Assembly (NCBI GenBank): GCA_005778045.1
Contig: SXKQ01000087.1
Span: forward strand, 1-64,000
From: Planctomycetia bacterium
GTDB taxonomy: Bacteria > Planctomycetota > UBA1135 > GCA-002686595
DNA: 64,000 nt
Reading direction: 5' to 3'
Numbering within the stretch: the stretch's first letter is position 1; each line of letters begins with the position of its first letter. The translations under genes were made by a program, and so were the position numbers. This document shows, one piece after another, positions 26,377-36,900 of this stretch. The notes below the pieces were generated by a model. The model was not told the origin of the DNA. It searched no databases and saw only the letters and a list, made by a program, of their open reading frames with translations.

Positions 26377-27252
26377 ATGGAGCCGGTGGGGCGCTCGGAC
26401 GCGGACTCGTCGCGCGTGGTGCTCGGACCAGCGTTCCTCGCTCGGCTGCAAAGCTTCGTGGCGCGTGCGCGGGCGTCCTCGGCGCGCGACGAGGGCCGAC
26501 GGGGCGTGGCTCCGGGGCAGGGCGTCGAGCTCGAGGGTCATCGGCCGTATCGCGAAGGCGAGGACCTGCGCGATCTCGACTGGGAGCTGCTCGCTCGTCT
26601 GGGGCGCGCGTGGGTGCGCGTGCGGCGAGCGGAGCGCGGTGAACGGCTGGCCTTGGTGCTCGACACGAGCGCCTCCATGGGCGTCGGATGCCCGTCGAAG
26701 CTGGAACATGCCTGCGAGCTGGCGACGGCTCTGGCGCTGGCGACCGTTTTGCAGGGTGGCAGCGCAGAGGTTCTCGCGCACGGAGTCGAGGGCGTGGTCG
26801 AGCGGAGCGCGCTCCGCTCGCGGCCGGACCTGCCGGAGTGGCTCGAGTTCCTGCGAGGCCGAATGGCGCGCGGGGAGCGGCCGGTGCGCGAGGTCTTGCG
26901 CCATCCGCGCCTGTCGCGCGCGAGTCGCGTGGTCGTGCTCGGTGACCTGATGGACCTCGATCCTGCGGAGGTCCTCGCCCATGCCCGGCGCGGTTGTCGC
27001 GCAGGCGCGATCGCGGTGCTGTCGCGCCGCGAGCTCACGCCGTCTCGCGCCGAGGGCGTCGAGTGGTTTGATCCCGAGCGTGGCGATGCGCTCGAACTCG
27101 AAGTCGACGCGCGCGCGATCGAAGCCTATGCCCTTGTTCTCGATGAGCGGCTCGGCGCGTGGCGCAGCGCCTTCACTCGGCGCGGTCAGGACTATCGCGT
27201 GACGCCCTCCGACGCGGACTTCGAGGTGCTGGCCGGGGAGCTGCTGGCGTGA
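26377..27252 (+). CDS. DUF58 domain protein
   Basis: A 291-residue protein with the DUF58 core LEGHRPYREGEDLRDLDWEL, followed by a von Willebrand A-like fold starting LALVLDTSASMG (MIDAS DxSxS seen). DUF58 proteins usually work with a MoxR AAA+ ATPase and BatA-type membrane proteins, of which only the BatA-like partner is adjacent here. It begins 5 bases after dihydroorotase. Confidence 0.85.
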   Translation: MEPVGRSDADSSRVVLGPAFLARLQSFVARARASSARDEGRRGVAPGQGVELEGHRPYREGEDLRDLDWELLARLGRAWVRVRRAERGERLALVLDTSASMGVGCPSKLEHACELATALALATVLQGGSAEVLAHGVEGVVERSALRSRPDLPEWLEFLRGRMARGERPVREVLRHPRLSRASRVVVLGDLMDLDPAEVLAHARRGCRAGAIAVLSRRELTPSRAEGVEWFDPERGDALELEVDARAIEAYALVLDERLGAWRSAFTRRGQDYRVTPSDADFEVLAGELLA

Positions 27253-28361
27253 TCGCGTTCGACCGCCCTTGGGCGCTGGTTTCGCTCGCGCTTCCGCTGC
27301 TCGTGACCTTGCTCGCCTTGCAGGCTCGCCGTGCGCCGCGTTCGAGCACGGGCACGCTGGAGCTCTGGAGGCAGGTTCCGCCGGACGCTGCGCGCGCGCC
27401 CATACGCCGCTCCACTCCGCCCATCGCGTTGCTGTTGCTCGTGGCGGCCTTGTGTGCCGGTTGTTTGGCGCTGGCTGGCGCGCGCGCCCGTGCGTCGCTC
27501 TCGCCGAGGTGGACGGTGCTGCTCGATCGCTCGCCCTCGATGTTTGCGGGCGCGGGCGGGACAACGGTCTTGGAGGCCGCGCTCGGGCTCGTGAGCGCTC
27601 GCCTCGGTCCTGACTGCGAGTATCGCTGCGTCTCCGGCAGCTTCGTCAGCGCGCCCGTGGCGACGGTGCCCGCTGCGTGGCTCGCGCGCCCGGCGGGGGA
27701 CTGGGATGAGCCCCATTGGGCACGGCTCGACGCTCCCGGCACGGTTTGGGTCACGGACACGGAGCCCCGGGCGCCTGCGCTCGCTTCGCTGGCGCTGACG
27801 GGCGGCGACGCGGGCTCCGCCGTCGCGTCTGCCGGACGCAGGGGCGTATTTCTCGATCCCCGACTCGAAGGCACTGCCTTCGGGGAGCTGGTGCTGGCGT
27901 GGCTCGAGGGGCGCGGTCTGGAGCGCGTGGACTCCGGGGCATTCGCGATGCTCGCCGTCGAGCGCGCGGGCGAGGGTCCGGCGCGCGACGTACGCTGCGC
28001 TGGATCCGAATGGAGCCTCGAGGGGGCGGCCCTGCTGCTAAGCGCGCTTTCTGATGAGCCGGAGGAGCCGTGGATGCAGGCGACCGACGGGGCGAACATC
28101 GTGCGCTTCGTGCCGGGGCGCGTCGAGGTGGCGTGGGAAGATCGCCCGAGCCTGCGAGGCGACGATGTCGTGTTTGCGCTGGAGTTCTCGCGTCGTCTCG
28201 ACCGAGCCTGTGCGCCGCGTGCGGACGCGCCGCGCATCCGACCGGCGGAGCTCCGCTTGGGTGAGCCACCTCGTCCGGCCCAGCGCACGCGTTCTTACGT
28301 GCCTTGGCTGTCCACGTTCGCGGCCGTGCTCGCGCTCTGCTCGCTGGCGGCCCGGCGCTAG
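27249..28361 (+). CDS. BatA-like membrane protein
   Basis: A 370-residue protein starting at GTG and overlapping the DUF58 gene by 4 bases. The N-terminus has the aerotolerance-type BatA layout: FDRPWALVSLALPLLVTLLALQ, a short loop, then a second hydrophobic segment (PIALLLLVAALCAGCLALAG), followed by a VWA-like start WTVLLDRSPSMF in which the MIDAS pattern is DxSxS-like (DRSPS). A final hydrophobic helix lies near the C-terminus. It is convergent with the next gene, overlapping by 4 bases. Confidence 0.75.
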   Translation: MIAFDRPWALVSLALPLLVTLLALQARRAPRSSTGTLELWRQVPPDAARAPIRRSTPPIALLLLVAALCAGCLALAGARARASLSPRWTVLLDRSPSMFAGAGGTTVLEAALGLVSARLGPDCEYRCVSGSFVSAPVATVPAAWLARPAGDWDEPHWARLDAPGTVWVTDTEPRAPALASLALTGGDAGSAVASAGRRGVFLDPRLEGTAFGELVLAWLEGRGLERVDSGAFAMLAVERAGEGPARDVRCAGSEWSLEGAALLLSALSDEPEEPWMQATDGANIVRFVPGRVEVAWEDRPSLRGDDVVFALEFSRRLDRACAPRADAPRIRPAELRLGEPPRPAQRTRSYVPWLSTFAAVLALCSLAARR

Positions 28362-29377
28362 TCCGCGCTCTCCTGCACGCTGCCATGGCGGCGCGTGAAC
28401 AAGGCGGTCGCCACGAAGCCGACGGCGACGGCAAACCAAAGGGTGCACAGGCGCGCGAGGATCACGGCCGCAGCGGCCTGAGCGCGCGCCGTCTCGCGTG
28501 CCGCGTCGCCCGCCAGCGCCAGCGTGCGCTCGAGGACCGGCTGGTAGCGCGGTCGCAGCAGCGAGCCGAGCAGCCCTTCCGTGATGACGAGCCCACCGGG
28601 AGCGATGATGGCCACTGCACCCGCGACGGCGCTGAAAGCGAAGGCGAACACCGCGTAGAGCCACGGCACGCTCTCGGGCACGACCGCGTTGGCGATGATC
28701 CAGAAGCCCGTGCACTCGCAGCCCCAGCCGAGCACGGACACGAGCGTGGGCATCAGGATCTCGCGCGGCGCGAGCAGGATGCGCGTGCTGGCGAATGCTC
28801 CCTCGACGCGTGGAGCCAGCCTGCCGACGACCGGCGTGCGCGCCACGAGCCGCACGACGATTCGAGTGCATCGGGTCGAGCACACGACGCCGAGCGCGCA
28901 AGCGCATGCGGTGAGCAGGGTCCAGAAGACCCAGGCGTACTCGGGCGCAGTGCTGAGCCCGCCGATGGCGACGAGGATGAGGTAGCCGAGCAGGTCTGTG
29001 AAGCGCTCGGCGACCACGATGGGCGCCGAGTGGTGGATGCGGACGCCCGTGACTTGCTTGACGAGCCAAGACTTGAAGACCTCGCCCATCTTGCCGGGCG
29101 TCACCGAGAGCGTCATGCCGCTCAGGTAGATCAGGAATGAGGTACCCGTCTGGAGGCGGATATCGAGCAGGCGGCAGTAGCGTCGCCACTTCAGGAAGCG
29201 GATCGCGTAGTTCGCGAAGCTGAGCGCGCACGCGGCCGGGAGGACCCATAGAGGCAAGCGCGTGAATGCCCCGGCGATCGCGGAAGCGTCCGACCAAACG
29301 GCGATCCCGGCGTACACAAGCACGCCGAGCAACACGCTCACCAACAGGCGGCGTCCGAGCTTCTTCGGGAGGGGCAC
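28358..29377 (-). CDS. Lysylphosphatidylglycerol synthetase-like/UPF0104 membrane protein
   Basis: A 339-residue polytopic protein of the LPG_synthase_TM family (flippase-like). Family-typical segments include ANYAIRFLKWRRYCRLL, SFLIYLSGMTLSVTPGKMGEVFKSWLV and GGLVITEGLLGSLL. The start is set at GTG 29377 because GGAAGG lies 7 bases upstream; an in-frame GTG at 29422 has no such site and would overlap the antiporter gene. Function is unknown; relatives move lipids across the membrane. Confidence 0.78.
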   Translation of the reverse strand: MPLPKKLGRRLLVSVLLGVLVYAGIAVWSDASAIAGAFTRLPLWVLPAACALSFANYAIRFLKWRRYCRLLDIRLQTGTSFLIYLSGMTLSVTPGKMGEVFKSWLVKQVTGVRIHHSAPIVVAERFTDLLGYLILVAIGGLSTAPEYAWVFWTLLTACACALGVVCSTRCTRIVVRLVARTPVVGRLAPRVEGAFASTRILLAPREILMPTLVSVLGWGCECTGFWIIANAVVPESVPWLYAVFAFAFSAVAGAVAIIAPGGLVITEGLLGSLLRPRYQPVLERTLALAGDAARETARAQAAAAVILARLCTLWFAVAVGFVATALFTRRHGSVQESAD

Positions 29378-29382
29378 GGAAA

Positions 29383-29390
29383 TTCCTTCC
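29383..29390 (-). promoter_or_regulatory. Ribosome binding site that sets the start at 29377
   Basis: On the minus strand GGAAGGAA, the core ending 7 bases before GTG 29377. It is one of few clear Shine-Dalgarno sequences in the window and sits inside the tail of the upstream-gene junction. Confidence 0.65.
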
Positions 29391-29399
29391 GCGCTCGGC

Positions 29400-31520
29400 T
29401 CAGGCCTGCACGGACGAGTCACTTTTTCGTCCGAACACGAACACGATCATGAGCAGCGCGCCGACTCCTAGCGCGAGGGCCGCAGCGGCGCTCCAGCCGA
29501 GGAACGCGCATGGAAAGTAGCCACACGTGACCGCCACGCCCATGGCGGTCAGCGCATATCCCATCTGGGTGCGGGTGTGGTCGATGTGGTCCGCGGCGCA
29601 GGCCGTCGAGCTCAGGATCGTGGTGTCGGAGATGGGGGAGCAGTGGTCGCCGAAGATGGAGCCTTCGAGCACGGCGCCGATGGACAGCAGCATAAGTGTG
29701 TAGCCTCCGAGGGCCGGATCGCGCTCGCCGAGTGTGTAGGACAGGCCCACGACGAGCGGCAGGAGAATGCTCATCGTGCCCCACGAGGTTCCGGTGGCGA
29801 AGGCGATCGCCGAAGACAGCAGGAACAGCAGCGTGGGGAGCAGGGGCGGCGAGAGTCGATCTCCGAGGAGTTCTGTCAGGTAGCTCGCAGTCCCGAGCTC
29901 GTCGCACGCGGTGCCGATCATCCACGCGAGGTAGAGGATCGCGACGGCGATGCCCATGTTGCGAATCGTCGTAGCGATCGCTCCGGGAATCGCGGCCACA
30001 GCGCCGGCAAAGAAGGCGAGGATGCAGGAGACAAGGAAGCCGCCGGTCGAGCCGATCAGGATCGCACGGGAACTCTCGCCGTCAGCGAGTACGAGCGTGA
30101 CCTTGCGCACAAAGTCGATACTCGGCTCGTCCCACAGGCCCGGATGGGCGGCGTTGCCGACGCGCAGGATCTCGAGCAGGGTCACCCCGATGAAGACGAG
30201 CATCGGCACGATCGCGCGATACGCGCGCGGAGTCACGCCCGGCGCGGGCTCGATGTGCGTCGCGGCGTCACCGACCATCGGCGAGCCCCCGTCGCGCACG
30301 AGCTGCCCGGTCGTGCGGGCGCGGCGCTCGGCGGCCAGCATCGGGCCAAAGTCGCGGCCGCTCCACACGATCAGGCCCGCGAGCACGAGCGTGAAGATGC
30401 AGTAGAAGCGAAACGGAAGGCTCTCGATGAAGACCGCATAGCCCTGATCGGAAGAGAGGCCGGCGGCAGGCAGCTGCGGTGCGAACGTCGAAACTTCGTA
30501 GGCGATCCAGGTCGAGAAGATCGAGATGCCCGCCACGGGCGCCGCCGTCGAGTCGACGAGGTAGCTGAGCTTCTCGCGCGAGATGCGGAAGCGGTCGGAG
30601 AGCGGGCGCATCGTCGTCCCGACGAGGATGCAGTTCGCATAGTCGTCGAAGAACACGACGAGCCCCATGATCCATGTCGCGACCTGGGTCGAGCGCGCGC
30701 CGCGGGCGAACCTGGCCACGGAATCGACCAGTCCGCGGATGCCGCCGCTCCGCGTCATCACTCCGACCATCGAGAGCATCGCGATCACGAAGCCGATGAT
30801 CAGGAGCTTGTCGGGATCCGCGAGCTGGGGCCAGAGGCTGCGGGTGGCGAAATCGGGCAAGCTTGCGGCGAGCGCGCGCCCGATGCCGGAGCCGCTCTGC
30901 AGCCGCTCCAGCACCATCGCGACCCAGACGCCCGAGAAGAGCGCGAGCACCGGGCGCCGGAACACGACGGCGAGCAGGATCGCGACCAGCGGCGGGTACA
31001 GGGACGAGCGCTCCGGGGGCGTCCAGCCGACGAGCTCGGCACGCTGGCGAGCGCCCCCGGGCTGCGTGACCTCGACGATCAGCGCGCCGCGCGCGCTGTC
31101 GTGGCGCACGCCGAAGCTCGCACCCGTTCCCTGGCTCTTCGCGGTCGGACCTTCCTCGCCTTCGACTGCGAGCGAGAGATCCCGCTCGGCCGCGGCTTCG
31201 CGCAGACCGCGGATCAGGCTGCGGCGCGCGTGGTAGTGAACCGTGAGATCCTCCGAGGGAACGTCGCTCTCGAAGCCGACTCCGAAGATCGCGAGCGTCG
31301 CGCGCTCGCCCGAACGCTCGATTACGGCGGGGCCGTCGAGCATCAGGTCGGCGAGCGTGGGGCGCTCGTCGGCTGCTCCCTCGGCCGGGGCAGGACCGAC
31401 GCGCTCGGCCAGAACCGCGTGGGCATTCTGGGCCGCGAGTCGCGCGGGGTCCGCGGCCGGCAGCAGCTGAACGGCGGCGAGCGCGAGGATGCAGACGAGG
31501 GCGATCAGGGCGGCACGCAT
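29400..31520 (-). CDS. NhaC-family Na+/H+ antiporter-like transporter with large N-terminal insert
   Basis: A 706-residue transporter. After an N-terminal hydrophobic segment (ALIALVCILALAAVQLL) there is an extracytoplasmic-type region of about 140 residues with mixed beta character, then about eleven or more membrane segments with NhaC/ArsB-like motifs: VVFFDDYANCILVGTTMRP, FATGTSWGTMSILLPLV and GDHCSPISDTTILSSTA. Typical NhaC proteins are about 450-500 residues, so the insert is extra. The start at 31520 (ATG) gives the first helix directly. Confidence 0.83.
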   Translation of the reverse strand: MRAALIALVCILALAAVQLLPAADPARLAAQNAHAVLAERVGPAPAEGAADERPTLADLMLDGPAVIERSGERATLAIFGVGFESDVPSEDLTVHYHARRSLIRGLREAAAERDLSLAVEGEEGPTAKSQGTGASFGVRHDSARGALIVEVTQPGGARQRAELVGWTPPERSSLYPPLVAILLAVVFRRPVLALFSGVWVAMVLERLQSGSGIGRALAASLPDFATRSLWPQLADPDKLLIIGFVIAMLSMVGVMTRSGGIRGLVDSVARFARGARSTQVATWIMGLVVFFDDYANCILVGTTMRPLSDRFRISREKLSYLVDSTAAPVAGISIFSTWIAYEVSTFAPQLPAAGLSSDQGYAVFIESLPFRFYCIFTLVLAGLIVWSGRDFGPMLAAERRARTTGQLVRDGGSPMVGDAATHIEPAPGVTPRAYRAIVPMLVFIGVTLLEILRVGNAAHPGLWDEPSIDFVRKVTLVLADGESSRAILIGSTGGFLVSCILAFFAGAVAAIPGAIATTIRNMGIAVAILYLAWMIGTACDELGTASYLTELLGDRLSPPLLPTLLFLLSSAIAFATGTSWGTMSILLPLVVGLSYTLGERDPALGGYTLMLLSIGAVLEGSIFGDHCSPISDTTILSSTACAADHIDHTRTQMGYALTAMGVAVTCGYFPCAFLGWSAAAALALGVGALLMIVFVFGRKSDSSVQA

Positions 31521-31591
31521 GGGGGGGGAGGATAGGCGTCTCGGCCTGCGGGGTGAAGCGCGCTCGCTGGACTTGGTCGCGCGAGCTTCGC

Positions 31592-31620
31592 TTGGACACC
31601 GGAACCGCGCTGCGTATCCT
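31592..31620 (+). promoter_or_regulatory. Candidate promoter for the gene at 31629
   Basis: TTGGAC (31592-31597), 17-base spacer, TATCCT (31615-31620). The -10 ends 8 bases before the ATG, implying a leaderless or near-leaderless transcript. Confidence 0.4.
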
Positions 31621-31628
31621 CTCGGCCC

Positions 31629-32204
31629 ATGGCGTTCCTGCAGGCTCCGGAGAGCTCGGATTTCTTGCTGGCCACGGTTCCGTGGCTGCTGGGCCTGTGC
31701 GCCGTGGCGGCCGGTGCCACGGCGGCTGGGGTCTGGCTCCTGCACAACCGCCTGCGCGAGCTGGCGCGGTTCGCGGAGCGACTGTCTGCCCTCGAGCAGA
31801 TCCAGACCACCCTTGCCCGCGTGGCGCGCGAGCGCGAGGACCTCGACCTGCGGCGCATCGAGCACGTGCTGATCGAGATCCGCGACGGGCAGCGGCGGCT
31901 CGAGGACTCGCTCCTGCGCGCGTCGCAGGTGGCGTACCACGGCGAGGCCGCACGCGGGGCGCCGGCCGCGGACGGGGCCGGTCTCTCCGAGCGCATCGTC
32001 CAGCGCCTGATCGCCCATGGATACGAGCATGTGCAAGTCGTTCCGACGCTCGAGGAGCTCGCGAAGCTGTTCGAGACCGGCGGCTCCCACGAGGTGCTCG
32101 TCGAGGCCCGGCGCGCCGGCGTCCAGTGCAAGGGCCGCGTGCTCGTGCGGGATGGCGTCGTGGTCGAGGTTGAAGTGAAGCCCGCCTATTCGATGTTCCC
32201 CTGA
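31629..32204 (+). CDS. Membrane-anchored coiled-coil protein of unknown function
   Basis: A 191-residue protein: one membrane helix (about residues 13-40, [22 protein letters not shown]), a charged coiled coil (about 40-95, [20 protein letters not shown]), then a small alpha/beta C-terminal domain ending PAYSMFP. I do not recognise the C-terminal domain. It lies 28 bases before asnS and is probably co-transcribed. Confidence 0.6.
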   Translation: MAFLQAPESSDFLLATVPWLLGLCAVAAGATAAGVWLLHNRLRELARFAERLSALEQIQTTLARVAREREDLDLRRIEHVLIEIRDGQRRLEDSLLRASQVAYHGEAARGAPAADGAGLSERIVQRLIAHGYEHVQVVPTLEELAKLFETGGSHEVLVEARRAGVQCKGRVLVRDGVVVEVEVKPAYSMFP

Positions 32205-32232
32205 GCACCCGAAATCCTCATCAAGGCGAACC

Positions 32233-33543
32233 ATGACTGTCACCACGATCGAGAAGCTCGCCCAGCACATCGGGCAGGTCGTCACACTGCAGGGCTGGGT
32301 GTACGACCGTACCTCGAAGGGCAAGCTGCACTTCGTGCTCCTGCGCGACGGCACGGGCATCGTGCAGTGCGTCGTGTTCCGCGGGAACGTCGGTGAGGAT
32401 TTCTTCAATCAGGTCGCGGGCGCTGGGCAGGAGTCGAGCATCACGCTCACCGGCCTCGTGAAGGCCGAGCCGCGCGCGCCGGGTGGCTTCGAGATCGACG
32501 TGCAGTCCGGCCGCGTGCTGCAGGCCGTGACCGGCTACCCGATTACGCCCAAGGAGCACGGCATCGAGTTCCTGATGGAGCACCGCCACCTGTGGTTGCG
32601 CTCCAAGCGCCCGTGGGCGGTGATGCGCGTGCGTCACGCGGTGATCATGGGCATCCGCAACTTCTTCGACGAGCGCGGCTTCACCTGCATGGACGCGCCC
32701 ATCTTCACACCCAACGCGTGCGAAGGAACGTCGACCCTGTTTCAGGTGCCGTACTTCGAGCAGATGGCCTACTTGACGCAGTCGGGCCAGCTGTACGCCG
32801 AGGCCGCGGCCATGGCGCTCGGCAAGGTCTACACCTTCGGGCCCACGTTCCGTGCCGAGAAGTCCAAGACCCGTCGTCACCTGACGGAGTTCTGGATGAT
32901 CGAGCCGGAGATGGCCTACGCGACGCTCGACGACGTGATGTCGCTCGCGGAAGACATGCTGAGTTACGTCGTCGCGCACGTGCTCAAGACCCGGCGCGCG
33001 GAGCTCGCCGTGCTCGAGCGCGACATCGGCAAGCTCGAGAGGATCGTCGCGCCGTTCCCGCGCATCACCTACGCGGAGGCCTCGCAGGTCCTGCTTGACC
33101 ACCCCGACATCAGGGGCACGGAACTCGCCTTCAAGGCCGGCGAGGACTTCGGCGCGCCGCACGAGACGATCATCTCGAACCTCTACGATCGCCCGGTGAT
33201 GGTCCACCGCTACCCGGCGGCCATCAAGGCCTTCTACATGAAGCGCGATCCAGCCGACGAGACCAAGTGCCTGTCGGTCGACGTGCTCGGATCCGAAGGC
33301 GTCGGGGAGATCATCGGTGGCAGCCAGCGCGAGGAGGACCTCGACCTGCTGCTATCGCGCATCCGTCACGAAGGCCTGCCGGAAGAGGCCTTCCAGTGGT
33401 ACTTCGATCTGCGTCGCTTCGGCTCCGTTCCCCACGGTGGCTTCGGGCTCGGTCTCGAGCGCACCGTGGCGTGGATCTGCGGCATCGAGCACGTGCGCGA
33501 GGCGATTCCGTTCCCGCGCACGATCTATCGCCTCACTCCCTGA
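32233..33543 (+). CDS. asnS: Asparaginyl-tRNA synthetase
   Basis: A 436-residue class II aminoacyl-tRNA synthetase that charges tRNA-Asn. The N-terminal OB-fold anticodon domain ([19 protein letters not shown]) is followed by the catalytic core with EHRHLWLRS (AsnRS-specific), [14 protein letters not shown]-type class II motifs and the final [16 protein letters not shown]. Length is normal. It is convergent with the DUF6572 gene, 12 bases apart. Confidence 0.95.
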   Translation: MTVTTIEKLAQHIGQVVTLQGWVYDRTSKGKLHFVLLRDGTGIVQCVVFRGNVGEDFFNQVAGAGQESSITLTGLVKAEPRAPGGFEIDVQSGRVLQAVTGYPITPKEHGIEFLMEHRHLWLRSKRPWAVMRVRHAVIMGIRNFFDERGFTCMDAPIFTPNACEGTSTLFQVPYFEQMAYLTQSGQLYAEAAAMALGKVYTFGPTFRAEKSKTRRHLTEFWMIEPEMAYATLDDVMSLAEDMLSYVVAHVLKTRRAELAVLERDIGKLERIVAPFPRITYAEASQVLLDHPDIRGTELAFKAGEDFGAPHETIISNLYDRPVMVHRYPAAIKAFYMKRDPADETKCLSVDVLGSEGVGEIIGGSQREEDLDLLLSRIRHEGLPEEAFQWYFDLRRFGSVPHGGFGLGLERTVAWICGIEHVREAIPFPRTIYRLTP

Positions 33544-33555
33544 GCGGGCTGCGCC

Positions 33556-33915
33556 TCAGCGCCCGGATTCGTCCGGATGCTGCCACGGGTTGGGCTCGCC
33601 CTCGACCTGCACCACAAAATGCAGGCCGAGCGGCTCGAGCGCCTTGCGCAGCGGTGTCACGAGACCGCGGACCATCGCATCGGGCGGCTCGATGCAGCGC
33701 AGCAGCAGGCTGAGACCGGCGGCCGTGTGACCGGGGAACTCGCGCTCGAGCTCGCCGTCGAGCGCGAACGCCAAGTACGCATTGACCTTGTCCTGCAGCT
33801 GCTGCAAGCGCTCGTCGGAGCCGTCCCACGGACGATGCTCGACCATCACGAGCAGCAGACTGCCGTCGGGAGCCGTGGCTACGAGATCGACGATCTGCGA
33901 GTTATCCACTCCCAC
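33556..33915 (-). CDS. DUF6572-like small protein
   Basis: A 119-residue cytoplasmic protein. VDNSQIVDLVA and the block RPWDGSDERLQQLQDKVNAYL match the DUF6572 type, small proteins of unknown function. No ATG is available in frame; GTG at 33915 or 33909 starts it. It is the last gene of the minus-strand cluster, 32 bases after the large DUF4388 protein. Confidence 0.65.
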   Translation of the reverse strand: MGVDNSQIVDLVATAPDGSLLLVMVEHRPWDGSDERLQQLQDKVNAYLAFALDGELEREFPGHTAAGLSLLLRCIEPPDAMVRGLVTPLRKALEPLGLHFVVQVEGEPNPWQHPDESGR

Positions 33916-33947
33916 GGTCGCAGTATGCGCGCGGCCTGCGAGCTTCG

Positions 33948-36900
33948 CTACAGGTCGAACGACTTGAGTCCGCTCGCGTCGGAAACCCATGCCCGTCCGC
34001 GCGGGGCGCGGGCGCTCGGTGCCTCGAATGCGAGGTAGGTCCACTCGCCGCTGCGCGTGGCGGCGAAGCCCGTGGAGCCGTCCGTACGGCGCAGGAGGTA
34101 GTGCGTCGTCGCCACCTCCAGCGTGCCCTGGGCCCAAGGCGAGTTGAGCACGCTGCCCGACTCGATCGAGCGGCGCAGGCAGGCGAGCCCGGCATTGTGG
34201 GGTCGCTGCTGCGCTTCGCTTCCATCGGTACGCTGCTCGGCGCTGGGCGTCAGCTCGCCCTGCCAGAGGAGTCGGCGGCCGTCCTCCAGCTCGAGCGCCA
34301 CGCCCTGCGGAGTGAGCTGCAACCCGCTGGCGGGAGCGGAGCCGAGCTGGAGCGCACCTTCGGTCGTCCCGCTCTGGGAGTCGAGCACCCAGACGTAGCC
34401 AAGCTCGTCCACGACAAGCAGGGATCCAGCTCGGCGCGGCAGGAAGACGGGCGCGTGACGAATGCCGGCCGCGGTCCGCAGGCGAATGCTCCAGCGTTCG
34501 CGGCCATCGGCGCCCACGCGCGCCACGCGACCCTCGCGGTCGCAGACGATGTGGCTGTCGTCGACGGAGACGGGTATGGCATCGACGCGCGTGCGCGTGG
34601 GCCAGTGGGCGGTCGGAGTGCGCGACAGCAGGATCTCGCGGTCCGCCGGACCGTCGAGCACCAGCATTGCGGTTTCGAAGCCCGACAGCTCGACGCGCCC
34701 TGCGACGCGCTCGCCGGGGGCGCATTCGAGCACGAAGGGCGTCGTGCGCAGGGTTCCGTTGGAAAGTCGCACGTGGGCGCCCGACGGCACGGACTCGATG
34801 CGACAGGGAAGGAGGTGCTCGGCCGGTCGCTGGCAGGCGGGCGCGAGGCGCGCGATCGCCTCGGTGTGTTGGCCCTGCTCCGCGAGTGCGCGCGCAGCGA
34901 GCACGGCTTCGTGGTGCTTGCGAACCGCGTCCATCTCGCGACGGAACAGCGGCGCCAGTTCGGCGCCTCCGGGTGCTCGCTCGAAGCGCTGAAAGCTCGC
35001 CACAGCGCGCTCGAGATCCCCGGCCGCGGCGTGCGCCCGCCCGGCCGCAAAGAGCGCGTCGAGTTGGGCGAGCGCCTCGTCCTGCAGCTCCTTCTCGCGT
35101 TGTGCAGCGCGCTCGCGGGCGCGCGTGTCGAGCGTCAGTTGCAGCGAGCGCAAGGTGTTCCGGAAACCCGCGAGGTCCGGGCTCGGCTTCGCGCTCTCGA
35201 GGACCGCATCGACGTCGGCGATCAGGCGCGAGAGCCGCTGTTCGGCGTGCCCGGATTCCACGCTGTCCGAGCTCGCGCCAGAGGCGATCAGCAGGTCCTG
35301 CAAGCGAGCCACGAGGCTCTCGAGCAGTGCGGAGAGCCGCGGGGGCGGCTCCCCGCCGAGCTCGGGTCCCGCCGGGATCGGCGGCATCTCGAGGGCATTG
35401 CGGAGGCCGAGCACAGGATCGCCTCCCGTGCATTCGAGGTGGCACTCCTGGAAGCGCAGGATCCACGCCTGACGCGCCGCGATCTGGCGCTGCCGAATGC
35501 GCGAGCGCAGCTGCTCGCGCAGGTTCTGGACACGCTCGTCCGCGCTCACGCCGAACAGGTCATCGATCTCGGCCAGCGCGGCTTCAGGCCGGTCGAGGGC
35601 CTCGCGCACGATCGCGAGCTTGCGCTCGAAGTCCTCCCCGCGACGCACATGCACCACGCCGGCGATCGAGAGCACCAGAGCACTGCCGAGCACGGCGAGC
35701 GTGTTGCGCCGCGCACGTCGGCCCTTGGCCGTGCGGCCGAAGCTCGTCGAATAGAGGGCCCGCGCCTCGCGCTGGCCCGGAACTGCGTGGAGGATGGGCT
35801 TGAGTGCCGCAACGGCCCGGTCGTGCTGGCCGGAGTCAGCGAGTGTGCGGCATGCGTCGATGACCCAGCCAGCGCCCTCCTCAAGCTTGCCGACTGACAT
35901 CAGTCGCTGGCCAATCTCGAGTCGCGTGGCGACGCTCGCATTGTCTCGCAGGACGGCGGCGCGCAGGACCGCGGCGGCACGCTCCGGTTGGCCCCGATCG
36001 TGGAAGCGCCGGGCGATGCGGAGCAGGTCCGCGATCGGCGGACGCTGGGACTCGTCGGGGCAGCGCTGTGCGCGGCGCAGCGCCGCGAATTCGGTCAGGA
36101 AGTCGCCCTTGTGAGCTCTGCGAAGCTCCAGCCAGCGCTGCGCGGAGCGTTGTGCATCGCGTTCCGCAGCATCGAGCCGGGCGAGCAGGGCTCGGCCGTG
36201 GCGCGGCTCCATGGCGGCGAGCGCCGCAGCCAGGCTTCCGCGCTCCCAGTGGTCGAGCAACAGCTGTGCGTCGCCTTGCGAGGCCGGCCCCGCCGGCGCG
36301 AGCCGGGACCAGCCAGCGAGCCGCGAGGCCGCGCGCGCGAACTGGCCCGCTTGCAGCTCATGGTGCGCGAGAGCGAGAAGCTCGCGAGCATCGGCGAAGC
36401 GCATGGCTCCGTGGGCACCGAGTGCGCACAGTGACGTGCAGACCTGTCGCAGTGGCCAGCCCAGACGGTCGCCGATCTCGGCCACGCTCGAGGAGCCGTC
36501 GCACTCGGTCCAGATGCGTTCCAGCGTACGCTGGGGCGGCTCGTCACCGAGTCGTCGAGGGACAAAGTGCGGATCGATGGCGCACGCCGTGGGCTGGGAC
36601 GCCAGCTCGTCGCTGATGCGTGCGTGCTCCAGCAGGATGTACTCGACGCTCACCGCCGGTCCGAGGACGACGTCGTCGAACTCGAGCGCCTCGCCGTTCG
36701 CACCAGCTTGTGCAGCGTCGGAGCGCGGTTCGAGTTCAGGAATGGCGCCCGCCTCGAAGCGGAAGTGCACTCCGTCCGAGTCCAGCATGGCGAATATCGA
36801 CTCGAGCCGAGTCGCCTGTGCGATCTCGCGCATGCGCAGGGAGTCGATGCGGAGGTCGTGGCGCGCAGCCCATGCACGCTGGCTGCGAGTGCGCCAGCAT

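Noticed and set aside
29577..31535. 652-codon plus-strand frame opposite the NhaC gene
   Set aside because: Charged Arg/Glu/Gly-rich translation with no domain; shadow of a GC-rich membrane protein gene.
34101..35897. 598-codon plus-strand frame opposite the DUF4388 protein
   Set aside because: Arg/Gln/Ala-rich without motifs; the minus-strand gene shows clear domains.
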